Counted from the stretch's first letter, positions 22,600-34,558 are shown. The stretch is 64,000 nt of DNA from Megamerina dolium (GCA_963854835.1 OY978525.1:110244917-110308916), one strand, 5' to 3'. The notes: generated by a model from the sequence alone, not told the origin. Numbers and translations are program-made.

Positions 22600-24417
22600 C
22601 GCACCAACTCATTTCATTATTTTCATTTGTGCCATTTCTGATACAAAAACTTATGTCACAAAGGGGTTAAAATAATCCGCTTTTTTTCTGTTATTTTAAA
22701 TTTCCATCAAAAATATCGGCCAGGAATACTCAAACGAATTTATATCGTACAACAAAGACTGTGAAAGAAACTCAGCCTAAGTTCTTCATAGCCTTTTAGT
22801 AGACAAATAAAATATTAATTTGTAGGTGCATATCAATTTCACCTTTTTTTTTCAGAATATATGTAAATTTATTTTGCATAGCTTATTTATTAATTTATTC
22901 CTTAAATCCTTCCCATTGTTATATTTTCAATTCAAGAGTATGGCGACGATTTAAAAGTATCCGTAACCATTTAAATTAAACATCAACTTGTGGCTAACTT
23001 TAATATATAATATATTACATATACCTATATGTATTTTTGACTATTATGTGGTGAAAATGTTTAAACACTTGTATGAAACTATTTTGTCTGCTTTGTACAA
23101 CAATTTAACATTTATGTATCGGTCATATGTAAATATATATATATTGTATATATATTATACTATAATGATTTTAGTAGTCAATATTTCAATATATAATGCC
23201 AGTTCTTTCTTATATCTATTGTATATACACTTATATGCATGTAGATATATGTAGCTTTAATATGTCATATTTTATCATAGCTTCTTGTTGTTAATATCTG
23301 CTAAAGTCCTTATTGATAGACCAACTCAATAGAGTGTGAGTATTATAATAAAAGTATATAAGTTTTAGCACTTTTTCAATAATGTGTTTTGGTTGGCTTC
23401 TCACAGCATGATATATTATATAGACGTACATATGTAAGTGTATATATTCAGTGTTCTACAACATTATACCTATAAGTATATATATATGTACTTATGTATA
23501 TAGTTTAATCCTTACTGTTGTAATATATTCATGCTTAAACAAGTGTACCAATGTACATAATATTTCCAATGATGCTTGTTGTATATTATTTAATCATATA
23601 GTATTAGATTTTTGTACGTATTTAATATAGTTAATATTAAAGTTATATTGTCCGTACTCATACATACATACACATATGGACATACATATATCAATAAATA
23701 TGTATATACATATGATTTAATATTAAAAGGATTTTGTATTATAGACACATAAATATATGTATACGCATATATGCTTAGAATATACCATACATAGTATATA
23801 TTTGTCGGTACCTTAATACTCTTACGAATATAAAAGATTATATCTACTACTTATATGTATCTGATTTTTTTTTTTTTTTCTTACGATATCCTTTTGCAAT
23901 ATCCTATTGTAGCTTCATATGAATGAAAGTGTAAAAGTTCAAGCTCAATATTAGATTGTAAAATCAGTATGAACATCATATGAAGCATACATATAAATGC
24001 TTTGGATTATTTGAATTTACATGGTCATACTTATGAAGGTATAAAGAGATTAAATTTTATGTACAACATTTTTAATTGAGTGTTCAAGTTTTATATTAAT
24101 CTATTGCAATTGTACGGAAATTACTTTTTATCTTATATAGCAATAATTTTAAATTTAAAATCTATTGCAAATTCAATAGAGAATGTCTAGTTAATATTAT
24201 CAAATCATATACTCGTGTGTGTAAAATGTTAGTATTTCTGACAGTTCAATGTCACTCTTATACAGCGTGATGCAATTTAACTGTCCACAAAATTCACGCG
24301 ACTATATATCTGTCAAACTATTAATGCCAGCTTTCTCAAAATTTGACTGATAACACTTTTTTATATTAAATTTGTTGAAGAAAAAAAGTTCTAAGTGTTA
24401 GAACTTCAACGCAATAG
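22600..24417. other. Non-coding AT-rich stretch
   Basis: Dense ATATATGTA words (23000-23850) and a poly-T run at 23865-23879. The frames are low-complexity translations of TATATA repeats. No gene seen. Confidence 0.6.
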
Positions 24418-24419
24418 TA

Positions 24420-25607
24420 CAGGATGATTTTTGAAGAGCCTTCGGATTTGATTTAAAAAAAAAATAACACATAAACTTTAGAGAAATGCATGAAATCTTT
24501 ATTTGAGATAAAGATGACCTCATGTAAATGTTGACCGCGGCTGTGCCTCAAGTAGTTCATATGCTGGGTCCAATTTTGGCATACTCTCTCCAACATATCG
24601 TCCGGTATCTCTCGAATAAATTCTTTAATATTGGCATTCAGTGCGTCAACAGTTGCGGGCTTGTCGCTATAGACATGAGCCTTAACATAGCCCCACAAAA
24701 AAATAGTCTAAAGACGTTAAATCGTACAATCTAGGCGGCCAATTGACCGGCCCCAAATGTGAAATAAACTGTTCACCGAACTCACCTCTCAATTTGGTCA
24801 TTGTTTCGCGTGCTGTGTGGCATGTGGCACCATCATGTTGAAACCACATGTCAGCCAAGTCCAGCTCTTCCATTTTGGGCAAAAAAAAAGTTTGTAATCA
24901 TTGCGCGGTAGCGCTCGCCATTCATAGTAGCGATCCTGCTTTCGTCGTCTTTGAAAAAGTACGGTTCAATGATGCCACAGTTCATTTTTCGGGATGTATT
25001 GGCAGTTCTTCTGGCTGCTCTTCACATCAAATACGGCAATTTTGATTGTTCACGTATCGATTCAACCAGAAATGAGCATCGTTTCGTCGCTGAACACAAA
25101 TTTCCGATAAAAAAGTGGATCTTCATCCAACTTTGCCAGTGCCCATTCACCAAAAGTTAGTCGTTGTGCTAGGACGTGTGGCTTCAATTCTTGTACCAGC
25201 TGTATTTTAACAAGTTTTACATCCAAATCCACCTCAACAGTGCCCCAAACGGCGCCGAATCGATAATTCACGGTCATCAACAACACTGGCGGATACAGCT
25301 GCGATATTTTTCTCTGTCCGCACTCTACGTATGCGTGTAGGCGGTTTAATAACCAACAATGTAAATTTGATGCGAAAGGTCGCCCAAACTGACCATAAAA
25401 TTGAAGAAGTGCACGATGGACTTTCTTAACCGAGCATGAATTTTGATAATAAAATTCAATAATCTGCAAGCGTTGTTCGTTTGTAAGTCGATTCATGGTT
25501 AAATTATAGACCAAACTAAACATGTTTGACAGTAACATGTTACACGAAAACAGCTGAGCTGCCAAAAACAGTGTTGCCAAAGAGAAAGTTGCTACAAAAT
25601 TTCCCTG
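24420..25607 (-). mobile_element. DUF4817-type DNA transposon with ends (copy 3)
   Basis: 1,188-bp element flanked by TA (24418-24419 and 25608-25609). The ends are short and imperfect inverted repeats: left CAGGATGATTTTTGAAG, right (reverse complement) CAGGGAAATTTTGTAG. This fits a Tc1/mariner-superfamily element with TA targets and short ends. The coding region on the minus strand is broken but the most complete of the three family members in the window. Confidence 0.85.
24453..25496 (-). pseudogene. DUF4817-type transposase relic 3
   Basis: Start ATG at 25496 (MNRLTNEQRLQIIEFYYQNS), typical for the DUF4817 helix-turn-helix, followed by SVKKVHRALLQFYGQFGRP. Then come KLVKIQLVQELKPHVLAQRL and KLDEDPLFYRKFVFSDE (first Asp), and the frame ends at 25062. 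A gap of about 180 bp has only fragments (NQNCRIW-like). The second part, from 24882, has LADMWFQHDGATCHTARETM (second Asp) and GPVNWPPRLYDLTSLDYFF (third acidic position Asp). A frameshift near 24695 leads to WGYVKAHVYSDKPATVDALN, then LERVCQNWTQHMNYLRHS and GQHLHEVIF. At least two frameshifts inactivate it. Confidence 0.88.
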
Positions 25608-25609
25608 TA

Positions 25610-26090
25610 TAATTGATCTGTATTTAGCTAGATTTACACAAAACGATTTTTACTAAGCTCCAATATTTAAAAGTGAATATATTTTTTATGCATTGTACCA
25701 TAGAAAGGTACTACGATACTAGTAGTAATGTGAAACGTAATCCCGTTGATCGAACAGCGCAATTTTCGGTCACAGATCATGGATGTTTTACCATATTTCA
25801 GCACTATCTCATTGCAAGCATTAAAAACTAGCTTAAACAAAACATTACATGATTGGCAATATATTCGAAAGTAGATCCCATTGGTCTGGGTGGTCTGGTG
25901 GTGTTTTCGCAAGGTAACGTGTCTAACTGCCTCAACCAGGTGGGGCTAGCGCAATCCTTGTTGAACTCATCGCAAGTCAACTCACTGGCTGTCATGTAGT
26001 TTGATCTGAGCGCTATGTGATGATACCTTTATTTGTTAATGAGGGGTAGTCATATAGCTTGCTCTGCTTACTCTGTGACGGCGCTTTCAT
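25610..26090. other. Non-coding stretch
   Basis: Between the DUF4817-type element and the LINE 5' region. No motif recognised; the minus frames at 25667-25912 and 26013-26252 look spurious. Confidence 0.5.
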
Positions 26091-26094
26091 TATT

Positions 26095-26625
26095 ATTAAT
26101 GGGGGCCCTCCATGTGGCGACCACCGGGCAACGTCTTTCTGGCACCCGCTGGGAGGCGGCTGAAGTGAGTGGCGAAAATCTCCACGGTTAGAGGTTGTGC
26201 GTTGGGTTTGGGACCCGCCACATAAAAAAAAAACCCCCAATGAAAAAAACAAATATGCCTCGGATAAGGACTACCGCTTTTGTTGATGACCCCCGCAAAC
26301 GAAAAAAGGACAACGATTTACGGATATGCACCTGGAATGTCCGATCCCTTTATAGGGAGGGTGCCTCTATCCAGCTGGTTGATGTCCTCGAAAAATACAG
26401 AGCTGACATCACCGCTCTCCAGGAAATGCGATGGACAGGACAGGGCTGCTCCAAAAGAGCGTCCTGTGACATCTACTACAGTTGCCATGCTGAAAGGCAC
26501 GAATTAGGATGTGGATTTTTGGTCAGCAAGAGACTACGACATCTTGTCTCACAGTTCACGCCTGTGAACGAACGGCTGGCCACAATCCGCATCAAGGCAA
26601 AATTTTTCAAAACTGTGTTGTAGCA
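26095..26625 (+). pseudogene. LINE endonuclease fragment with 5' untranslated region
   Basis: A GC-richer leader (26100-26220) precedes a frame whose first ATG is at 26240 and which ends with TAG at 26621-26623. The protein has a basic start (KKTNMPRIRTT), then the apurinic-endonuclease-like domain of non-LTR retrotransposons: LRICTWNVRSLYREG, LVDVLEKYRADITALQEMRW with the catalytic Glu, and GCGFLVSKRLRHLV. In databases this type is often mislabelled craniofacial development protein 2-like. It stops at about 128 residues and the reverse transcriptase part is missing: the sequence switches directly to a mariner A 3' end. It may be the same LINE family as the reverse transcriptase relic at 19.6 kb. 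Confidence 0.85.
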
Positions 26626-26627
26626 AC

Positions 26628-26970
26628 ACACATCGATTGTGACTCGCCAGAAGCTCCGCGAGCTTCGTTGGGAGGTTCTTATGCATCCTCCTTATAGTCC
26701 GGAACTGGCACTAAGTGATTACTACCTGTTTCTGTCTATGGCGAATGATTTTTCTGGTGAAAAATTCGCCTGAAGAGAAGCTTGTGAAAATCGACTGTCC
26801 CAGTTTTTTGCCAATAGGGACGAGGGTTTCTATGAGAGTGGCATTATGAAATGGCAACAAGTTATAGAACAAAATGGTGCATATTTGGCCTAAATCGGCT
26901 CATTCTAACTATACTAAATAAAACTATCAATTTAATGCAAAAGTAATGAATTTATTTTTGCTAGACCTTA
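26628..26970 (+). mobile_element. Mariner A2, 3'-terminal fragment
   Basis: Begins inside the transposase (ACACATCGATTGTGACTCGC) and runs to the right inverted repeat TTTTTGCTAGACCTTA with TA at 26971-26972. It carries RQKLRELRWEVLMHPPYS, PELALSDYYLFLSMANDFSGE (third Asp in LSD), a stop at 26772, then SQFFANRDEGFYESGIMKWQQ and the terminal codons. The 5' two thirds are absent. Confidence 0.9.
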
Positions 26971-26972
26971 TA

Positions 26973-29085
26973 TATTTTTTATATTTTATCTTCTCAAACA
27001 GTTTTGATTATAAATTTTCAATTTCAAACAAACGTCCCATTTCTTTGAACTTTGAATTTCAAGTGAAACTGATAGCTGTCACGCATTGGCAATGCGTGAT
27101 TTTTTCCATAATTTCGAAATTGAGCGCGACTCTCGTCGGTGAGAGAATGTGGTGAAAACACAGAGTACAGAAATTATTTTGACAGCTGTTGCGCTCTCGT
27201 TTTCGAACATCGCCTTGCATCACGCGCTATTGTAAATGGACCTTAATGTAGAGGTAAACTTATACACAGATTTTGTCAATTAAATAAAATATTTTACAAA
27301 AATTTTTGGAAAATACAATTGCAAAACAATATGATGATCGTTTATATATTCACCTTTATCTATTTTATAATAAATTTAAATATTCTTGAATGTGAGACAT
27401 CGTTGACTGTTTTTAATCATATTGCTGTCTTGAGAATTAAAATTTAATTAAAAGTTTACGTTTTTTTTTTTTTTGGAAATATTATTTTTCACTCACTCTC
27501 GTGAACTTGTCAAAATAAATTTGAAAATATATTAAACTTAAAGTGTACTCTATTCAATCCATTGATAATATATTCATAAGTGGATATATATACTCGTATA
27601 TATGTGATTTGACATTTGCTTATGAAATATTTCATATTTTTATGCAAATCATTATCTAAAATATGTATAATATAAAAGCAACACCAAGTAAATATAGAGT
27701 AAATATTGAAAAATGTGAAAAAAGAAAAATAAGATCAACAACTGAACCTTTATACACATACAATTTATGAGTATTTATTCAACACATGATTGCGCACCGA
27801 TAAGTTGCTCGTTTGTTAACACATTTTGTGAAAACCGAATAAAAAAAAAAAAGAGGAATATATATATTAAATGCCAAAGGGGAAAATTTGGTGGCACATA
27901 AAAACACAAACATATGTGTGTGTGTGTGTATGCATACTTATATGCATACCTACTACGTATGTATGTATCGTATGTACGCATGTATTTATGAGGTGAACAT
28001 CCTTTGTGAAAGTAATGACATTTTCAAGGCGAACATAATAATGGAGAATATTATAATTTACAAAGTTGCCCCCATAGACATATTGGTATATACTCGTACA
28101 ATATTTCTAAGTACATATGCAAATGCATTAACATGTGCACGTATTCACACATACATATATGTATGTGCATATATAATTCAGTTAATGCACATATTAGAAC
28201 ATACCTATTTACATCATCCTGTAGGCTGCATATCGATGTTATCTATTATAAAAGTCACGGAAAACACAATGGCAAAGAAGAAACTCAATTTCATACTTAA
28301 ATCAAATGCGGAAGTGACTTCAATTTCAATTTTATACAATATGATTGCATACTTATGTGCGCACAATACAAGAAATGACGTCATTAATATATACCAAACA
28401 GAAGAGAGAATGAAAATTCAAAGAGTATCACAATATCGAATACGCATGTGCTTGAATTAAAAATGAAACATTTCTCCTCATCTATGACATCATAAGCTAC
28501 AAATAGTAATTTCTGCAAAAACGTGCACTATTATGGATGTATATGTGTGAGTGTGTAAATTTACTACATATAAATATATGTGTTTGTGTTCTAAAGAATT
28601 TATTCAGAAAATTTCACATACTATTGTATATGTTGAAATTAAAGTATTCTTGCCTTTGGGATTCTATGTATACGAATTATTTTGGAAATAAACCAAATTT
28701 GTGATTATCTCTCAGTCCTTTATGCAACAAAAAACAATATGGAATGTTGTTGTACACAAGAATGGGAAAGAAGCAAAAGCAAAAAATTTGAAATGCGAAA
28801 AAAAAATATAAAACAAGGAAAAATGCAAATAAAGATAGACAAACCAAAAAAAAAAAAAACACACACACACATTGTTGCTTATGCTCGTAAGAAATGGATG
28901 ACATAATCGTTGTACTGCATAGTGTACTGCATTAATGTCAAAATTGTTTTGCCAATAATGCCAACAATTTGTTATTCTCTGCCTAAGTTATAAAGCGATT
29001 GAGTTTATAGTTGATACAATGAACTGACAGGGTCCGGGAATGGACGAAATCGTATGATAACCACATATGAAAATATAGTCTGAAA
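26973..29085. other. Non-coding stretch
   Basis: A GC-richer patch at 27075-27245 has a 19-nt palindrome (27080-27098). The frames at 27775-27981 and 27888-28460 contain a CACACATATGT-type repeat and no known motif. A (CA)n run lies near 28858-28871. No gene seen. Confidence 0.5.
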
Positions 29086-30026
29086 AAGATTCTATTGAAG
29101 CTGCGAAAGGAGCGACAACACAAAGTTTTTTTTTTCGGAAGCTACAACTCTTTCCCATCTTTGAAGGAGTGCATGAATTCCACCCCAGTAGAACCGATCA
29201 TCTTTTGAGTCCAAGAACGTATCAACCCAATTTTTGATACCTTCGACTAAAATGAAACGTAGTCCATACAAGGCATTCTGCATTGATCGAAACAAATGCT
29301 AGTCAAAGGGTGCAATATCTGGACTATATGGCGGATAGCGCAAGACTTCCCATTCACTACTTTACGTAGTACGTTTTAACGGGTTGCGTAATATGTGGCC
29401 GAGCTTTGTCATGATTTAAAATCAATGACTCGTCTTTGGTCGCCCATTCTGATCGTTTTTGGGTGAATGCTGGCTTCACTTTGATGAGTTGTTGTCAGTA
29501 GCATTCCTCATTAATGGTTTCACCTTCGAAGTATGGATATTCGACTTAGGAGAATGATTTAGCTGGTTGTACAGGACTCACATATGAATTTTTGAGCTTA
29601 AGGTTGTCGTAATGGATGTATTTTTTGTCGCCCGTAATGGTTTCAGACATGTTAATCGCTCGCTTTCCATGTCTCTTGGTTTCAGTTCATATGGAACCCA
29701 ATTTCCCATTGTGTGGATCGTACTCATGTTCTTTAGAAGCAATAAAATGACCTATTGAGGCACTCCCAAAGATTCAGCAAGCAAGCTTTTGAGTTTAACA
29801 TGAGACTTTGTCCAATAAAGCCTTCAATTCAGCGTCTTGATGCTCTTGTATCAAACACTTGTATCAAAATCACCACTTTTAAAACGTCTAAACCAAAATG
29901 CACAAGTTAAAATTGATGGAGCATGGATCGATGATTATCTGTTTTTCTACTTTTCTTCAGATGAAAACAAAAAAGCAAACCTTGCCGCGAATGAGGTTCT
30001 GTAGACAGAAAAGTTGACATAGTTGG
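29086..30026 (-). pseudogene. Mariner E transposase relic
   Basis: Minus-strand relic of the mauritiana/mellifera group. From the right: an N-terminus MSTFLSTE...GLLFCFHLKKS (about 30019-29940), FRRFKSGDFDT-like pieces, MGNWVPYELKPRDM-like (about 29700), TGDKKYIHYDNLKLKN (first Asp region), ILNHDKARPH (second Asp, with the usual Asn changed to Lys, about 29420-29390), RYPPYSPDIAPFD (third Asp, about 29335-29300), then frame 29295-29092 with SMQNALYGLRF, KNWVDTFLDSKDDRFYWGGIH and RWERVVASEKKNF. Many stops and frameshifts. Terminal repeats were not recognised. Confidence 0.75.
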
Positions 30027-30683
30027 ACCCACTTTTCATCACCAGTAACCTTACGCTTCAGAAATGGATCGATTTTGTTGCGATTCAGCAGCGATTCGCA
30101 GATGGAAATTCGGTCCATGATGTTTTTTTTTTTGCGTTAACTCGTGTGGCACCCATACATCGAGCTTCTTTTTGTATCCAGCCTTATGTAAATGATTCCA
30201 AACGGTTTTTTGTGCAATGTTTAGCTCCTGAGCAATAGAAACAGTGCTTACATGACGGTCAGACTCGACGATTTCCATTATTTTATCGATATTTTCGACA
30301 ATTGGCCTTCCAGAGCCATCCAGAGCCTTCTTTGACATCAAAATTACCGGAACGGAATCGGCGAAACCAAAATTGCACGTGATTGGCTGTTACAGTATCA
30401 GGACCATAAACATTATTCACATTTTCAGCCTTGTGACTTGCGTTTTCGCCTTTATCGAAGAAAAACTGTACAATATGGCGTATTTTCTCTTTACTGATGT
30501 CCATCTTTGACGCGTGCTCAAACAATACTGAGTCAAGTTGAGTCACAAAACTGCCTAAAAAGTTTAATTAGTACGAAATTCTATCTTTCTAACGACATCT
30601 AGCGTAACCCAATCACACTTATACAACGCGAGATACAGATTACGATATTGGAATAATAATGGATTTCTTTTTACTACGCCTGA
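30027..30683 (-). mobile_element. Mariner A3, 5' half only
   Basis: The right end has TTTTTACTACGCCTGA followed by TA (30684-30685), which is the family A terminal repeat in minus orientation. From the start codon ATG at 30504 (MDISKEKIRHIVQFFFDKG) it encodes VYGPDTVTANHVQFWFRRFR, a frameshift near 30325, GRPIVENIDKIMEIVESDRH, SIAQELNIAQKTVWNH, WVPHELTQ and VTGDEKWV. At the Asp-containing GDEKWV motif the sequence passes into mariner E. The 3' half of A is missing. Confidence 0.88.
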
Positions 30684-30686
30684 TAT

Positions 30687-32300
30687 GTACAAATGTGCAC
30701 AAAACAAAATCATTCGATCGATTATACAATAGCTTTTAATTTAATTTCCAACACAGATTTGACGTACATACATATGTACATAGTCGCCAAAAAAATATTT
30801 ATGACTCATTGCCGGCGTCATAAAACACAACAACCATAAAACGTGTACATGCATAATCATGATAAAATCACGCGCGCAACAGCATCATACATATTGTATA
30901 TGTTATATAGTATCACGAAGGTCACTACAAAATTCTTTTTCACCACACTCACTCACTCCTTCAACTATGCAATGCTTAAATAATAATGAAATGCTGATAA
31001 TATTTTTGGTTTACCCTCTTACTATCCTACATATTTATGTAAAGGATGGAGAAAATATTTTTATCAGATACTATTTTCAAAATTAGCCCGAAAGTTATGT
31101 GACGTCACTATTTTAGATATGTAAGTTTTTTTGTACGCTGTAATTTGTATGGAGGATGGCTTTTAAGAATATCGACCATTCAGTAATAGCATTCAGAAGC
31201 TTTTAAGGCCAATTTTTATTTGTGTTCTTGTTAGGCACACACACACACACACACTCATACCCACATCCATATATTACGCATATATATAAGCACATTTAAA
31301 GGCAAATGTACGAGCAACACGTACCATTGTTATATGCACGATGATGATGTTGTTGAAAAAACAAAATAAAGATAAAACTACAAATGAGAATGCGAGAGTG
31401 TGCGAGAGTGAAGTAGGAAAAGTAGGGAAAAGAAATGAAAAGATTCCTTTTCATACTTTAGTTATTGCCTTGCAGGCTGAAATGCTCGTTTATGTTAACT
31501 GAATTTTATATATGATTATTTTTTCTCTTTTGTTTCTGAAATTGTTATTACGTTTCCATTGTCATTCTCATGCTTTTGCGTAGTCGTATAAATAAATATA
31601 TATATATGCACAGTATATATTTTGTACATGCTGCTACTTATAAAATAACAACCTATGGGCAAACTTTTAACGGCCCATTCATATAACTAGCAATGCAATA
31701 TTCTTCATTAAAAAATTCCAACACAAATGAAAACGGAAATGGCCACTTGGGATGCTATCACAAATATGATATTTCCACAATTTTGATTTTGTCGCAAATG
31801 TTTCATCGCCATAAAATGAAATATAGTGTATATAAATAGCAACTTACATGTAAAGCAAAACAGCAAATATGTGCAATACATAAATAAATAAAGAACATCA
31901 ACAACAACAACAACAAGAAGAACCTAATAAAAAGTTGCGAATAAAAAGAAAACGTTGGTGATTTGATTCCATAAAATGACATGGCAATAACAAGTCAAAA
32001 ATCTTGGCTGTTATTCCGATTGTTTATAATATGTGCACAAGCGTATATTATTTTTTTTTTCCCCCAAAAATTTACCAAGAATTACACATTTTATTCAGTT
32101 GCAGCAATATACTTAAATACAGTTTGTAATTTTTATAACCGCTACGATTTTCGTTAGACATAACAAACGACAGAAAATATCAATTTCATTGCATACCTTT
32201 AGGCTGACGTAATTTTTTCATCAACATACCCAGCGAGAAAGCATATAATGTATTCTGAGTCTCATGTTTTCTTCATTGATTCAATATTTTGTAATCGTAA
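30687..32300. other. Non-coding stretch with (AC)n
   Basis: An (AC)n run lies at 31235-31254 and a CAA-rich tract near 31900. The frame at 30859-31086 has no recognisable motif. No gene seen. Confidence 0.6.
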
Positions 32301-32303
32301 AAT

Positions 32304-32534
32304 GGGTGCCGTAGCTCAGTGCCGTAGCTCAGTGGTTAGTGTGTTCGCCTTCTGATCTGTAGGTCGTGGTTCAATCCCCGGCTGATGCTGATGATGATTA
32401 CAAGTGTTCTGCCGTTCGGAACCGGTTGAAATAAGTAGGTCTCTTTTAATACTGTCCAAATTTAAGACGCACAACAGTAATGGAAGAGAAGCTCGGCCAA
32501 TGAGCCCTTTGGGGCTTTAAGTGCCACATATTTA
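32304..32534 (+). mobile_element. tRNA-derived SINE copy 2 (short form, duplicated A box)
   Basis: The head GGGTGCCGTAGCTCAGT is followed by a second copy of GCCGTAGCTCAGT (32308-32320 and 32321-32333), so the A-box region is tandemly duplicated. The B-box-like GGTTCAATCCCC follows at about 32370. The copy lacks the roughly 150-bp module of the other copies and goes from GGCTGATGCTGATGATGATT directly to ACAAGTGTTCTGCCGTTCGG. The 3' end is GGGGCTTTAAGTGCCACATA with a (TTTA)n tail. A possible short target duplication TAAAAT lies at about 32298-32303 and 32535-32540. Confidence 0.9.
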
Positions 32535-32646
32535 TTTATTTATTTAAAATAAATTTCTGATGGGAGACGATATATAAGTGCTTGCAATACACGATAATAC
32601 AAATTAATTGTTTCGTTAATTTAACGTTCTTATTGTTTTCGTGTTT

Positions 32647-33665
32647 TTTCCTCTCTTATTCTCTCTCTCTCTCTCTCTCTGCCTCTCGTTGAGATTATTT
32701 GTCTCTCTCTCTCTCTCTCTCTCTGTGTGACTCATCTACTCGTTTTGCATACTCTCTGCCTTTCTCTGTTTCACATTGTGAATATTTATCACACTTTCTC
32801 TGCCTCTCTCAACTTCACCTTGGATTTCTTTGCCATTCTTTTGATGTGTCTGTCCCCTCTCTGCCTTTCTTCCTGACCCGCTCAGTCTTTCCGTTCATCT
32901 CCTCTCTCTTGCTCTCTCTCTCTCTCTCTAACTTCTACTGACCCTCAACATTTCTCTCTTATTAGCTTTTTGTTTCGCTTTCTTTCCCTCTATGCTTCTC
33001 TTCATCCCTCTCAGTCTCACCCTTTCTCTCCCTCAACCTTTTTCTGTCTCTCGTTATAATTATTTCACTATCTCTGACTCTTTTCTGCTTCTTTTGCTTT
33101 CTTTTTGCCTCTCTAAGCCTCACCATGAATTCCTTTGCCATTTTTTTTGGTGTATATGCCTGCGTCTCTATCTCTCTCCCTCTCTCTCTCTCTCTCTATG
33201 ACTTTCTTCCCCTTTGTCCCTTTCCCCCCCTTCTTGATGTTCGATTCCTCTCAATGTTGCACTTGGGCTCGTCTTGTCTTCCTTGCCTCCCTCTACCACT
33301 CACTGTCTCACTTTATCTCATTATACCCGACTTTTTCTAACCGTTTACCTCTCTTCCTCTCTTTCTCTAGCTTACTATGGCTTACAGCCCTTTTCTCTGT
33401 ATCCCTCTCCCTCTCTCTCTCTCTGCCTTTCTTCTCCTCTCTCCCTTTTTCCCTTTTGGTGATCTTCAATTCCTCTCAATGTCGCATTTGGATTTATCTT
33501 GACTTTCTTTCCTCCCTCTACCACTCACTGTTTCACTTTATCTTCTTGTGCCCGACTTTATCTTTCTGTTTATCTCTCTCTCTCTCTCTCTCTCCCTCTT
33601 TTTCTCTAGCTTACTATGGCTCACATCCTTTCTCTCTGTATCTGTCTTCCTCTGTCTCTCTAATT
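32647..33665 (+). repeat. Polypyrimidine tract with degenerate 225-300 bp tandem units
   Basis: About 1 kb of almost pure CT-rich strand with (CT)n runs. Marker strings recur: ATTCCTCTCAATGT at 33244 and 33469, CTTACTATGGCT at 33371 and 33610, and CCTCTACCACTCACTGT twice. Earlier, more degenerate units share GGATTTCTTTGCCATT / GAATTCCTTTGCCATT (about 32820 and 33127). The long Ser/Leu-rich frames here are artefacts of the repeat. Confidence 0.85.
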
Positions 33666-34410
33666 ATGTATACTCTTTGCCTTTCTTTTTTGCACTGGTG
33701 TTTTTACTTCTATCTACAATACTTTTCTTCATCTAGTTCGTCCAATTTAAAAGATATATGACTCTTGGAGAGGTACCTTTATTAAAGTTTAGATTTAAAA
33801 TTTACCGACTTACTCTTTCAAGACAATGTAAAAAGTTCTAAAAAGGCTTAACTGTCTAAAATGTCCAAACCCCTCATTCTCCAGTATATCTGTGATTTGT
33901 CAAAAAAAGAAGTAAAAAGAAAATTACACAGAACATTTTAAAATAAATTTTCTTTACGATTATTTGTTTAGCCATGATTTTTAGAGATTTTTTTTATATG
34001 AGCCATGGGAGCTTTATATACGTACTACTATAGTACAACTTAACAATCAGTTGCACATGTTGTAAAAATTCTGGGCGCAAATATTTGACGAAGTTAGACA
34101 ATTCTACGATCAATATCGTTAAAATCGGCTTGATGAAAAATTTGTTTATGGAAAATAAGTCAAATAAGTCAATTCTAACTTTAAGATGATCTTAACTTTG
34201 ACTATAACCATGGGCCTATATATTTAAATGCTTATGAATATCACAATATGGTCCAAACATATTTGTTCGTTTCACATAATTTAATCGCGCATACATATGT
34301 TTCATACTTGGTATCGAACCGAATATAATAACAAACCAAAAAAAGAATGTGTATGTTTAAATATGTATGAATGCCCACCGCATTCGGTTCCAACGATCAA
34401 TATCAACAGT
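33666..34410. other. Non-coding stretch
   Basis: No motif or repeat recognised. Confidence 0.6.
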
Positions 34411-34414
34411 AATA

Positions 34415-34500
34415 TAATACAATACAATACAATACAATACAATACAATACAATATGTTACAATACAATACAACACAACATAGCACAACACAACACAGCGC
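34415..34500 (+). repeat. (ATACA)n pentanucleotide repeat grading into (CACAA)n
   Basis: About eight tandem ATACA units, then imperfect ones, then ACACA/CACAA variants that grade into a GC-richer segment (GCGCTGCACAGCGC). Confidence 0.92.
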
Positions 34501-34558
34501 TGCACAGCGCACAACGCCAGCGACAGCGACAACACACACCTTCGATGGATATTCGCTT

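Noticed and set aside
27888..28460. 190-codon frame
   Set aside because: Contains translated (GTAT/CACACAT) repeats and has no motif; composition is that of the non-coding flanks.
33135..33761. 208-codon Ser/Leu-rich open frame
   Set aside because: It is a translation of the CT-rich tandem repeat; the other frames in the same strand are equally open.
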